A DNA stretch of 64,000 nt from NCBI RefSeq assembly GCF_016807185.1, contig NZ_JAEVYN010000003.1:62001-126000 (forward strand), read 5' to 3'. Source of the stretch: Leptolyngbya sp. Cla-17. Lineage in GTDB: Bacteria > Cyanobacteriota > Cyanobacteriia > Leptolyngbyales > Leptolyngbyaceae. A program made the translations under genes and the position numbers. Shown here piece by piece: positions 1 to 8,006 of the stretch. Position 1 is the first letter of the stretch. Each line of letters begins with the position of its first letter. The notes under the pieces were generated by a model that had not been told where the DNA came from, ran no database searches, and was given only the letters and a program-made list of their open reading frames with translations.

Positions 1-575
1 AGCAACGGGACGAGCGCTCCTGCTAACGCCAGCCAGGATTGTTGCTGCTGGAGTCGCGCGGATTGCTGCGTCGCTTTAACCAGTAGCAGTGAACCAGCGA
101 GTGTATAAAGATAAACGCAGGTCATGACCCAATAAAAACCTGGACCATGCTGGTAAACAATTTGGTTTGTGCCTTGAGAACAGGGCAAAAAGCCACTCCA
201 AACCAACCGATGCTGTTCGTTGGTTGCCACTAAAACCACATTGAGACTAGGGAGTAGCCAGAGCAATACGGTGTTTCTGAGTGTGAGCCACTGCCTTTTA
301 TGCGTAAAGTGGATAGCAAAGATGAGAAAGAACGTAACCACGCAGCCAGAGCCAACATATTCCAACTTAGACCAAAAGATTTTGTCGGGTAGAGCGATCG
401 CTGCCGCTTCGAGAGCGGCAACAGTGGCATAGACGGCAATAGAAAGCAACGATAAAATAAACGGTCTGCTGGCAGAGGAGGCAGCACGCCTGCGCCAAGC
501 AGCAACCGCAACCACAACCGCGAGCAGCGCTGTGAAGCTGAGGATGGCAAAAGAGGGATTATGTTCAAAAAGCAT
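1..575 (-). CDS. 7TM sensor protein, N-terminal part (runs off window start)
   Basis: Reading from ATG at 575 toward position 1 gives 191 codons without a stop, so the gene continues outside the window. The product starts MLFEHNPSF and is strongly hydrophobic, with about six membrane segments. It contains the pattern KLEYVGSG, then a charged turn (HFTHKRQW) and later NEQHRLVWSG. This arrangement is typical of the seven-helix N-terminal sensing domain found in front of PAS/histidine kinase or GGDEF modules (HisKA_7TM type). The output domain is not visible, so kinase or diguanylate cyclase cannot be decided. A longer open frame on the same strand (230-583) is only a shadow in another frame. 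Confidence 0.7.
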   Translation of the reverse strand, partial: MLFEHNPSFAILSFTALLAVVVAVAAWRRRAASSASRPFILSLLSIAVYATVAALEAAAIALPDKIFWSKLEYVGSGCVVTFFLIFAIHFTHKRQWLTLRNTVLLWLLPSLNVVLVATNEQHRLVWSGFLPCSQGTNQIVYQHGPGFYWVMTCVYLYTLAGSLLLVKATQQSARLQQQQSWLALAGALVPL

Positions 576-1366
576 AGTGACACTGGGTTCTGGGGCTAGC
601 TCTCACCGCGAGAGCCACTAGCGATTTTTGGCTGCTTAGAGCTATTTGGATAGTAAACAAAAAGCCTTAGAAGTCTTAGAGACTATGCCAAAAGTCTGCT
701 TGAATGCGTTTTATTAATCAGCTACATAGAAACTACCAAGACGGAATAGGCGCTCTAAGAGCCTTAATCTAGTGAGTCCAGGGTATGTCAAATAATTTGT
801 GTCGAAGGTAGGGAATTATTGTAGAAAACGATCATCATAAGCGATCTCAAACCGATTAAAGGCTGGTCGCCAGTCTTTAATCGGCACCGTCCATTTCTTA
901 GTGGGACTTACGCAAAGGCCATTTTGAGCGATGGGTGTTTGAGTTGCTGGCACAGGTAATTGTCTAGTAATCCGTGTTTGAGTTGGTAAATCGTTTGCCC
1001 TGTTTGCTTAGCTTTGCACAAATTTGGCGAGAGAAAGTTGTACTGTCACTCCTTCTTCAGCGGGTTTAGCGGGTGTAGCCCTTGGCGGCCCGAAACCCCA
1101 TGTAAACTCCTGCCACTTTTCCGCTCACGCCGCAACAACCTAACGTTTCCTTACATTTTGTGTAGCAAATAACACTTAGCTTGGTAATCTAGGCACTCTT
1201 AAAGCGTACGTATCCTCTAAGGTATAAAAACTTTAGAGGATACCTATGGAAATAACATAGCTGTAACCGAGGTTGGTGTAGGTAAATCCTCTACGGGCAT
1301 CAGAGAACATTCTTTGACCTTCATAGCTAATGGTTGACTCTGCTTTATAGGTTAAAAGAAGAAGCC
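576..1366. other. Intergenic region between divergent sensor genes
   Basis: No convincing gene on either strand in nearly 800 bases. It separates two divergently transcribed sensor genes, so both promoters should lie here. It holds a strong stem-loop at 852-884 (listed separately). At 902-915 the string GGGACTTACGCAAA resembles the ends of cyanobacterial MITE/IS630-like elements, but I could not find a matching inverted end. Confidence 0.5.
852..884. repeat. Perfect-looking stem-loop, 15-bp arms
   Basis: CCGATTAAAGGCTGG (852-866), a 3-base loop TCG, then CCAGTCTTTAATCGG (870-884). All positions pair if one G-T pair is allowed. No T-run follows on either strand, so a simple intrinsic terminator is unlikely. 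It lies in the space between two divergent genes. Confidence 0.6.
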
Positions 1367-4300
1367 ATGTGGGAAATCATTTACAATCTCTTTTCGCCTA
1401 ACCCGTACATTCCCCACGGCCATTGCTACCTGTGGCAATCTCCGCTCGTGGTTTTGTACATCGTCAGCGATTTACTGATTGCAATTGCCTACTTTTCGAT
1501 CCCAGCCATGCTGCTTTACTTTGTTTGCCAGCGCCGGGACACTCCTTTTCCCAGAGTCTTTGTGCTGTTTGGAGCCTTCATTCTGCTGTGCGGCACAGGG
1601 CATTTACTCGAAATCTGGACTCTCTGGCAGCCGACTTATTGGCTTTCTGGGATTGAGAAAGCCATGACGGCATTAGTCTCCTGCTACACTGCCTTGAAAT
1701 TGATCGAGTTGCTGCCAGAATTTTTGGCTTTACGAACTCCAAGGGAATTAGAAACCGTTAACCAAGCCTTGCAAGCGCAAATCGCCGTTAGCGAACTAGC
1801 TTATCGGGAACTGCAACGATCCGAACAAACGCTACAAGCGATCGTTACTGGCACCGCCTCTGTGGCTGGAGAAGCGTTTTTTTCAGCTCTGGTGCAAAAT
1901 CTAGCGACCTCTTTAGATGTACCTTACGTTCTAGTTTCGGAAATTATTGGTCAGCAGCCTCCAGTGTTGAAAACGCTAGCGTTTTGGGCGAAAGAGCAGA
2001 TAGGGGCAAATTTCGTTTATGAAATACCAGGGACTCCGTGCGGGGTTGTGGTCGATCAAGCGACGTTATGCTACTACCCCGAACAAGTTCAGGCATTGTT
2101 TTCAACAGCAGATTCATTAAAAGCGTTGAATGCTGAGTGCTATGCCGGGGCACCTTTGCTGGATAAAGATCAGCAGGTCATGGGAGTGCTGTGTATCTTG
2201 GGCGATCGCCCGTTGGGCAATGAGGAAAATGCGAAAGCTATTATCAAAGTGTTTGCCGCCAGAGCAGCGGTTGAACTTCTCCGCCAACGAGCAGAAACAG
2301 CTTTAGCCCGGGCTTATGACGAATTAGAAGACCGAGTGCAGGCACGCACAGTGGAATTAGCCACGACTAACTCAGCCTTAGCAAGCGAAATTCAAGAACG
2401 AATCGCTGCTGAAACTGCTCTGCGGCAGCAGGCGGAGCATGAACAACTGATCGCAGCAATTACTCAACATATTCATCATTCTTTGGATTTGCAGGCGGTG
2501 CTCAGCACTACGGTTGCTGCTATTCGACAGATACTGCAAACCAACCGGGTCTTGATCTACCAGCTCCATGCTGATGGGAGTGGTGAGGTGGTAGCAGCAT
2601 CGACTGGCACAAAGTGGAAGTGTCTTACCGGTGTCACAATTCATAATACTTACTTTGCCCAGAGCTATCTTCAGCTGTATCAGCAAGGGCGCGTTCAGGC
2701 AGTCGCAGACATTTATGCTGGTGGGTTAGCTCCCTGCCACATTGAGTTATTAGCAGCATTTCAGGTTAGAGCAAATTTAGCAGTGCCGATTGTCCAGGAG
2801 GAGGCGCTGTGGGGGTTGCTGGTTGCTCAGCAGTGCGACACGCCACGGGAATGGCAGCCGATTGAGATTGAGTTACTTAAACAAGTGGCAACTCAAGCCG
2901 CAATCGCCATTCAAAAATCTGAACTGTATCAGCAAGCCCAACTAGAAATCGTACAGCGGCAGCAAGCAGAAGCGAGCCTCAAGCATCAAGTCGAGCAAGC
3001 GCGGTTGATTGAGAAAATCACGCAGCGGATTCGCCAGTCTTTGAACTTGGAAGAAATTCTCAACACAACGGTTCAGGAAGTCCGACACCTTCTCCAAGCT
3101 GATCGGGTACTGCTCTATCAGATTCATGCCGATGGCACGGGTAGCGTCATTACGGAGGCGGTTACAGCAAACTGTACAGCGCTTTTAGGTCAGCCTTTAC
3201 CAGAAGCCATCTTTCCTCAAGCCAGCCATCAACTGTACCAACAGGGTCGCATCCGGCGGGTTGTAGATGTTGAAACCGATGAGATGTCACCTTGTTTGGC
3301 AGCCACCCTGCGACAGATGGGGGTGAAATCAAAATTGGTGGTGCCAATCGTGCAGAGGGAAGGGCTTTGGGGGTTGCTGATTGCTCATCAATGCAGCACA
3401 CCGAGATCATGGGAGGACTTTGAAGTTGATCTGCTGAAACATTTGGCCACTCAAGTGGAGATTGCCATACAGCAGTCTTGTTTATTTGGACAAGTTCAAA
3501 TAAACAACAGGGTGCTAGAGCAACAAGTTCAAGAGCGGACAGCGCAACTACAACAGGCACTAGCTTTAGAGGCAGCCCTCAAGCGCATCACGGATAAGGT
3601 GCGGGACAGTTTAGACGAAAGCCAGATTTTACAGACCGCTGTTCATGAGTTAATCCGGCTACTACAGGTGGATTACTGCGATACAGCCCTCTATGACTTG
3701 GAGCAAGGCACCTCTACGATTTGGTACGAACAGGGACACTTGCCGATAGCAGGTCAGAATCGAGTGGTGCAAATGGTCGATTTTCCTGACATTTACCCGC
3801 AGTTGCTACAAGGTCACTACTTGCAATTCTGCCAGAGCACATCTGATGCAATTTCCTCAATCCCGCAGAATCGCGCTGCCATTTTAACTTGTCCCATTTT
3901 TGATGATCAAGGAGTGATTGGTGACTTGTGGCTGTCTCACGAGGAGAACCATAGCTTCAATGAGTTAGAAATCCGATTGGTGCAGCAGGTCGCCAATCAG
4001 TGTGCGATCGCGCTCAGGCAAGCTCGGCTTTACCAAGCGACTCAGGCACAGGTCGAAGAACTAGAAAAACTCAATCGGTTGAAGGATGATTTCTTGAGTA
4101 CAGTGTCTCATGAGTTACGCACGCCGATGTCCAGCATCAAAATGGCAACTCATATGCTGGAAATTGTGTTGAAACAAGCCGGGTTGCTGGATGTAGAACC
4201 GAGTACAGCCGCCCGCTATTTCAAGATTCTTCAAGATGAATGCCAGCGAGAAATCGGACTGATTAATGACTTACTCGACTTAGCTCGCTTAGATGCGGAA

Positions 4301-4813
4301 ACAGAACCGTTACTGCCCACAACAATCGATTTTCAACTCTGGTTTTCCACCATGATTGAACCGTTTATTGAACGTACCTTAAACCAGAATCAGCGGCTAG
4401 GAGTGCACTTTGCTTCAGACTTACCACTCCTAACCACTGATGTCTCTTACCTAAGACAAGTTTTGACGGAACTGCTGCACAACGCCTGCAAGTACACCCC
4501 GCTTGGAGAGGAGATTATGGTTGAAACAACTGTCACCGAAGACAACTGGCAGTTTAGCGTCAGTAACTCTGGTGTGAAAATTCTTGCCAGTGAATGCGAA
4601 CAGATTTTTGATAAGTTCTACCGCATTCCCAACAATGACCCCTGGAAGCATGGGGGGACAGGACTGGGCTTAGCGTTGGTCAAAAAACGGGTGCAGCGTT
4701 TAGGGGCAACGATTCGAGCTGAATGTGAGGCCGGACAGATTCGTTTTACTATAGAGTTGCCTATCAGTTCGGGCACATCTAAAAGCAGCAAGATTTTCAC
4801 TTTAGTGAGCTGA
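1367..4813 (+). CDS. Ethylene-receptor-like sensor histidine kinase with four GAF domains
   Basis: Multidomain sensor kinase of 1148 aa counted from ATG 1367, which follows the purine-rich AAAAGAAGAAG; an in-frame TTG at 1334 would add 11 residues. Residues 25-120 match the membrane ethylene-binding domain of plant ETR1 and cyanobacterial SynEtr1: D35, C75 and H79 keep the exact spacing of ETR1 D25, C65 and H69, the Cu(I)/ethylene residues. Four GAF domains follow, with coiled-coil linkers. GAF2 carries Cys457-His458 just before FQVRANL, the bilin-attachment position of cyanobacteriochromes. GAF3 has Cys643 at the same place but Leu instead of His. The HisKA motif SHELRTP has the phospho-acceptor at His915, followed by an ATPase domain with NACKYTP and GTGLGL. 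There is no receiver domain and no adjacent response regulator. Binding of ethylene and bilin is inferred from residues. Confidence 0.88.
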   Translation: MWEIIYNLFSPNPYIPHGHCYLWQSPLVVLYIVSDLLIAIAYFSIPAMLLYFVCQRRDTPFPRVFVLFGAFILLCGTGHLLEIWTLWQPTYWLSGIEKAMTALVSCYTALKLIELLPEFLALRTPRELETVNQALQAQIAVSELAYRELQRSEQTLQAIVTGTASVAGEAFFSALVQNLATSLDVPYVLVSEIIGQQPPVLKTLAFWAKEQIGANFVYEIPGTPCGVVVDQATLCYYPEQVQALFSTADSLKALNAECYAGAPLLDKDQQVMGVLCILGDRPLGNEENAKAIIKVFAARAAVELLRQRAETALARAYDELEDRVQARTVELATTNSALASEIQERIAAETALRQQAEHEQLIAAITQHIHHSLDLQAVLSTTVAAIRQILQTNRVLIYQLHADGSGEVVAASTGTKWKCLTGVTIHNTYFAQSYLQLYQQGRVQAVADIYAGGLAPCHIELLAAFQVRANLAVPIVQEEALWGLLVAQQCDTPREWQPIEIELLKQVATQAAIAIQKSELYQQAQLEIVQRQQAEASLKHQVEQARLIEKITQRIRQSLNLEEILNTTVQEVRHLLQADRVLLYQIHADGTGSVITEAVTANCTALLGQPLPEAIFPQASHQLYQQGRIRRVVDVETDEMSPCLAATLRQMGVKSKLVVPIVQREGLWGLLIAHQCSTPRSWEDFEVDLLKHLATQVEIAIQQSCLFGQVQINNRVLEQQVQERTAQLQQALALEAALKRITDKVRDSLDESQILQTAVHELIRLLQVDYCDTALYDLEQGTSTIWYEQGHLPIAGQNRVVQMVDFPDIYPQLLQGHYLQFCQSTSDAISSIPQNRAAILTCPIFDDQGVIGDLWLSHEENHSFNELEIRLVQQVANQCAIALRQARLYQATQAQVEELEKLNRLKDDFLSTVSHELRTPMSSIKMATHMLEIVLKQAGLLDVEPSTAARYFKILQDECQREIGLINDLLDLARLDAETEPLLPTTIDFQLWFSTMIEPFIERTLNQNQRLGVHFASDLPLLTTDVSYLRQVLTELLHNACKYTPLGEEIMVETTVTEDNWQFSVSNSGVKILASECEQIFDKFYRIPNNDPWKHGGTGLGLALVKKRVQRLGATIRAECEAGQIRFTIELPISSGTSKSSKIFTLVS

Positions 4814-4991
4814 TTTAAAGGAGCTATTGGCCAGACGTTCGATCCCTAAAATATAGGTTGCAAAGTTTCCAGCTCCAGACAAAATGCCACAGGGGTGCAG
4901 AATTAGTAGTCTTTATAGAAAAAATGAGCACATCTAAATGAAGGATAGCTATTTTGCTGGTCCAGGTAGACCTAATCGGGGTCGAGATGCA
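4814..4991. other. Flank of the ORF-less intron, repeat-element end
   Basis: Non-coding. Positions 4977-4989 read GGGGTCGAGATGC. They continue, once the intron at 4992-5819 is removed, into the repeat end at 5820-5860. The same junction sequence is found uninterrupted at 45470-45520. Confidence 0.5.
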
Positions 4992-5819
4992 GTCGAGTAG
5001 GACATCACTGCCCTACCCTCTGCTACAAAACCGTGCTTGCCAGTTTTCTGGCACACGGCTCCTCAACCATCGGGTGCTTGTCTTGCATACCATTAGCCGC
5101 TGGCAAACTGCCTTAACTCATGGCTCAGTGGCTTTGTTTTAGCAACTGCAACACCAACTGCTTCTGCTGACGCTAGAGGTTGGTGCTTCATCCATACGTA
5201 GTCGTTAACTCGCTCATGACGTGTGCATTGCGACTCACAACGCAACTTTCCTGATGGTTGTGTCTCCGTCGGCATATCCTCTGGCTTTCCCAAAGGCATT
5301 AGCTTCTGAGACAATCCCTCCCTCACCAGGCTTGCGGCTGACTACCTGCTCTTGATCCAGTGATCAGGAGAGCAATGGTGAGGGTTACCTCGTTCCCAAC
5401 TTCCGTTTTGCGCTGCACGTAGGCTCCCACTTTCCACCGGGATTGTATGAGAGTGCTAACAGGTCAGATCGGCAACTGCCTGTCTCGAATCCGTTCCCTT
5501 TTGGGCAAGCCCGTCAACCCGCGTAGGCTTGTTGTCGTTGACGATGGTTCAGGTGTGGATTCACTGGCGTTAGCCCTATGCAGCTTTGCTCGGCGGGATT
5601 CCCGGTCGGGTTCCGAGTGACCGCCTTTTAGCCCTGCTTCAGACGATTGAGAGTCAGTCGCACACCTGAGGGCTAGGCTGTTACCCCAGCACTAGGGGAG
5701 TTGGAATTGTCCAGGTTGGACGCACCACACAGAAGTTGAGTTATCAAGGTTCAACACCCTGACTCTGCTTTATTTCAAGCCTGGTGGAGGGGCTTGACTT
5801 GGGCAGAAACGAATCGCAC
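4992..5819 (-). mobile_element. ORF-less group II intron (deletion derivative)
   Basis: On the minus strand the element starts with GTGCGATTCG at 5819, a group II 5' end (GUGYG). It aligns closely with the first roughly 600 bases of the full intron at 47664. Domain V is intact at 5027-5065 (minus strand GAGCCGTG, a hairpin, CACGGTTTTG). A domain VI-like stem and a 3' end in CGAC at 4992 follow. Between them the reverse transcriptase is gone: its start codon survives (ATG at 5217-5215) but the frame stops after nine codons, MSELTTTYG. At 828 bp against about 2438 bp this is a ribozyme with its protein deleted. Splicing or mobility would need a maturase in trans. Boundaries rest on comparison of the two copies. 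Confidence 0.8.
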
Positions 5820-6150
5820 GCCGATATACGACCAAAAAAGTGCAAGATGAGCTGGAAAGCCTTATTTGAATTGAGTTTCAGAGAATCTATTGAAGGCGAG
5901 GCTCAGCAGCAGCACTTCTATGGAAGGTGCAGAAGTGGTATGAGAGAATGGGGCTTTCAGCTGTTGAAACCACATCAAAAGAGGCTATGTACGACTGATT
6001 TTTGATTAGTACAATGTCCAAAAGTATTCAAACCTTCACTACTCAAGGGTTTAAGCTGTACAGATTAAATCATCTATTTCCTGAAACTCCTACAGGGAAA
6101 GAGTTACAGCCTCATGTTACACTTTTTTGGTCGTACGTCGGCTCGATCCC
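5820..6150. repeat. MITE-like or decayed IS fragment with inverted ends
   Basis: The left end, 5820-5852, contains CGACCAAAAAAGTGCAAGAT. The right end, 6105-6141, carries the inverted copy CACTTTTTTGGTCGTACGTC. The two 33-base ends agree at about 29 positions. The 250-bp interior has only a short open frame (5784-6005) with no recognisable product. The left end originally continued into GGGGTCGAGATG at 4978 and was split there by the group II intron. A related single end sits at 45470-45540. The parent transposon family is not identified. Confidence 0.5.
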
Positions 6151-6164
6151 ATCTAGAACTGGAG

Positions 6165-7772
6165 TCAAATGAACGGATCGTTCGATCGAAGGCTAGGACT
6201 ATCTCCGTTGGAAGTGTACTTTGATTGCTGTGTGAGCAATGCTTCTGTTTGAGGTGAAAGGCTGAGTATGCCTGAGCGCAAATGTAAATCTCGTTGGGGG
6301 AAGGGAATCTCGATTTGGCGCTCTTGCAAGAGTTCAAAAATGCGAAAATATAAATCGCTCTTTAAGATAAACTGGCGGCTGGGCTGAGTTGTCCAGACCA
6401 ACAAATCAAAGTTGAGCGCACTGTCGCCAAAGCCCGTAAAAAACACTTGGGGTGGAGGACTTTGAAGCACATCAGTATGGCTTTGGGCAGCTTCCAAAAG
6501 GACGGTGCGTACCATTTGAGGATCGCTATGATAAGCAACACCAACGGGTAAATGCAGCCGAGACACTGGATTGTGATGGTTCCAGTTGATTACTTCCTCT
6601 GATAAGAAGCGAGAGTTGGGAACGATGATCGACACATGATCGAGTGTGCGGATTTCGGTGCTACGTCCGCCAATCCGTTCGACTGTACCTTTAAAGCTGC
6701 CAATTTCAACAAAATCTCCAACCTGGATAGGACGCTCCAGAATCAAGACTAGACCACTGCCAAAGTTTTTAGCAATGTCTTGTAACCCAAAACCAATGCC
6801 CACACCCAAGGCGCTGACCAAAATGGTGAGTGAACTGATATCTAATCCCCAAATCTGTAGGACAATCAGTGTGCCAATGCTGATCAAGCTGTACTTGGTC
6901 AGAATCGCTATGATCTCTTGTCCACCTCGGCTTAGCCCTGCTAGATGGAGGATACGCGATCGCATCACATTTGTAATCGTTCCTGCAAGCGCGACTAATC
7001 CAGCTAACACTCCGGCAAGCAGCAACAGGTTTGTGACTGAATAAGCATTTCTCCCTAATGTAATAACGGGAGAGGTAAAACTAGACACTAAAACCTGTGT
7101 GATCTGATAACTCCAAGAGCGGGTCACTGGAAACAGATTAGTGACATAAAGAGCCGCAATGATCCAAATTCCAAGGCGGGTGATCGCGAGCAACAGTTGT
7201 AACAGCCCTTCGAGTGGACGAGAAGAATCTGGGTTTTCTGTTGCAGAGGGCAACCGCTTGCGAAGAAATCGCAAGACTCGCTGTTTAAATTTGCCCAACA
7301 GCCAGTGCAGGAGAGCGACCGTTAGCACAATTCCCCCTACCAGAAGTGCCATTTCCTGAAAATAAGCTGCGCTACGCTCTAGCTGTGCCTGCTGAACGGC
7401 AGCCTGAATCTGCTGTGCCCAGATGTCAGCTTGTTCATCTGGTGTACTGCCCGGTATCGCATCTGCTTGGGTGACCGTAAGTAAATAGCGATTGTTCAGT
7501 AACAGCGTGGGCGACTGATTCCGTTGTTCAATCCTAACGCTGACCCGATTTCCAGATTGCACCTCTTCTTTTAGTTGCAAGGTGACCAGACTGGCGCGTT
7601 CTTCAGCAGTGTACTGCCCGGTATCGCTGACTTGAAATAACGATCGACCATCGATGGCAACGGTAGATTGAGCGGGAGATTGAGCGATCGCCGGAGATAA
7701 CCACAAGTTCAAAATCAGTAAGAGTAAAACTCCAATCCTGCCTGCTGCTTGTGTACATTGCTGTAGAGACAT
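6165..7772 (-). CDS. MscS-family mechanosensitive channel
   Basis: Membrane channel that opens under tension to release solutes. ATG 7772 is preferred over the in-frame GTG 7781, giving about 535 aa. An N-terminal signal/TM segment precedes a hydrophilic, probably periplasmic region (about 35-140). Several TM helices follow at roughly 145-300. The pore-lining helix and MscS beta domain then show the conserved run GVGIGFGLQDIAKNFGSG, followed by ERPIQVGDFVEIG and GTVERIGGRSTEIRT. The C-terminal cage domain ends near residue 500, and the last 30 residues are polar. It stops 15 bases from the inverted end of the repeat at 6105-6150. A shorter MscS paralogue lies at 29665. Confidence 0.92.
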   Translation of the reverse strand: MSLQQCTQAAGRIGVLLLLILNLWLSPAIAQSPAQSTVAIDGRSLFQVSDTGQYTAEERASLVTLQLKEEVQSGNRVSVRIEQRNQSPTLLLNNRYLLTVTQADAIPGSTPDEQADIWAQQIQAAVQQAQLERSAAYFQEMALLVGGIVLTVALLHWLLGKFKQRVLRFLRKRLPSATENPDSSRPLEGLLQLLLAITRLGIWIIAALYVTNLFPVTRSWSYQITQVLVSSFTSPVITLGRNAYSVTNLLLLAGVLAGLVALAGTITNVMRSRILHLAGLSRGGQEIIAILTKYSLISIGTLIVLQIWGLDISSLTILVSALGVGIGFGLQDIAKNFGSGLVLILERPIQVGDFVEIGSFKGTVERIGGRSTEIRTLDHVSIIVPNSRFLSEEVINWNHHNPVSRLHLPVGVAYHSDPQMVRTVLLEAAQSHTDVLQSPPPQVFFTGFGDSALNFDLLVWTTQPSRQFILKSDLYFRIFELLQERQIEIPFPQRDLHLRSGILSLSPQTEALLTQQSKYTSNGDSPSLRSNDPFI

Positions 7773-8006
7773 TATTTGCACTGCGATTGCTGAGGAGTGA
7801 ACACCTCCAAGCTATCAACTTTTCGCTCAGCCTATCACTGTAATCATTCTGAGGATAAAACATGTGAGTCTGCAACCTCAGATATCTACTCATACTAAGC
7901 ATGCGATCTCAGAAAGCTCAATGAGTATCATGGGAAATAGTGAAAGTCGTAAAGACACCGATAGAGCAGCACTGTGCAGGCAGGTTTCTGAATTAAGGCG
8001 AGATTG

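Noticed and set aside
1334..1366. TTG start extending the ethylene-type kinase by 11 residues
   Set aside because: ATG 1367 has a purine-rich ribosome site, and the extension is not part of the ethylene-binding domain.
5784..6005. 73-codon frame inside the repeat element
   Set aside because: It begins in the intron 5' end, has no domain and spans an element boundary.
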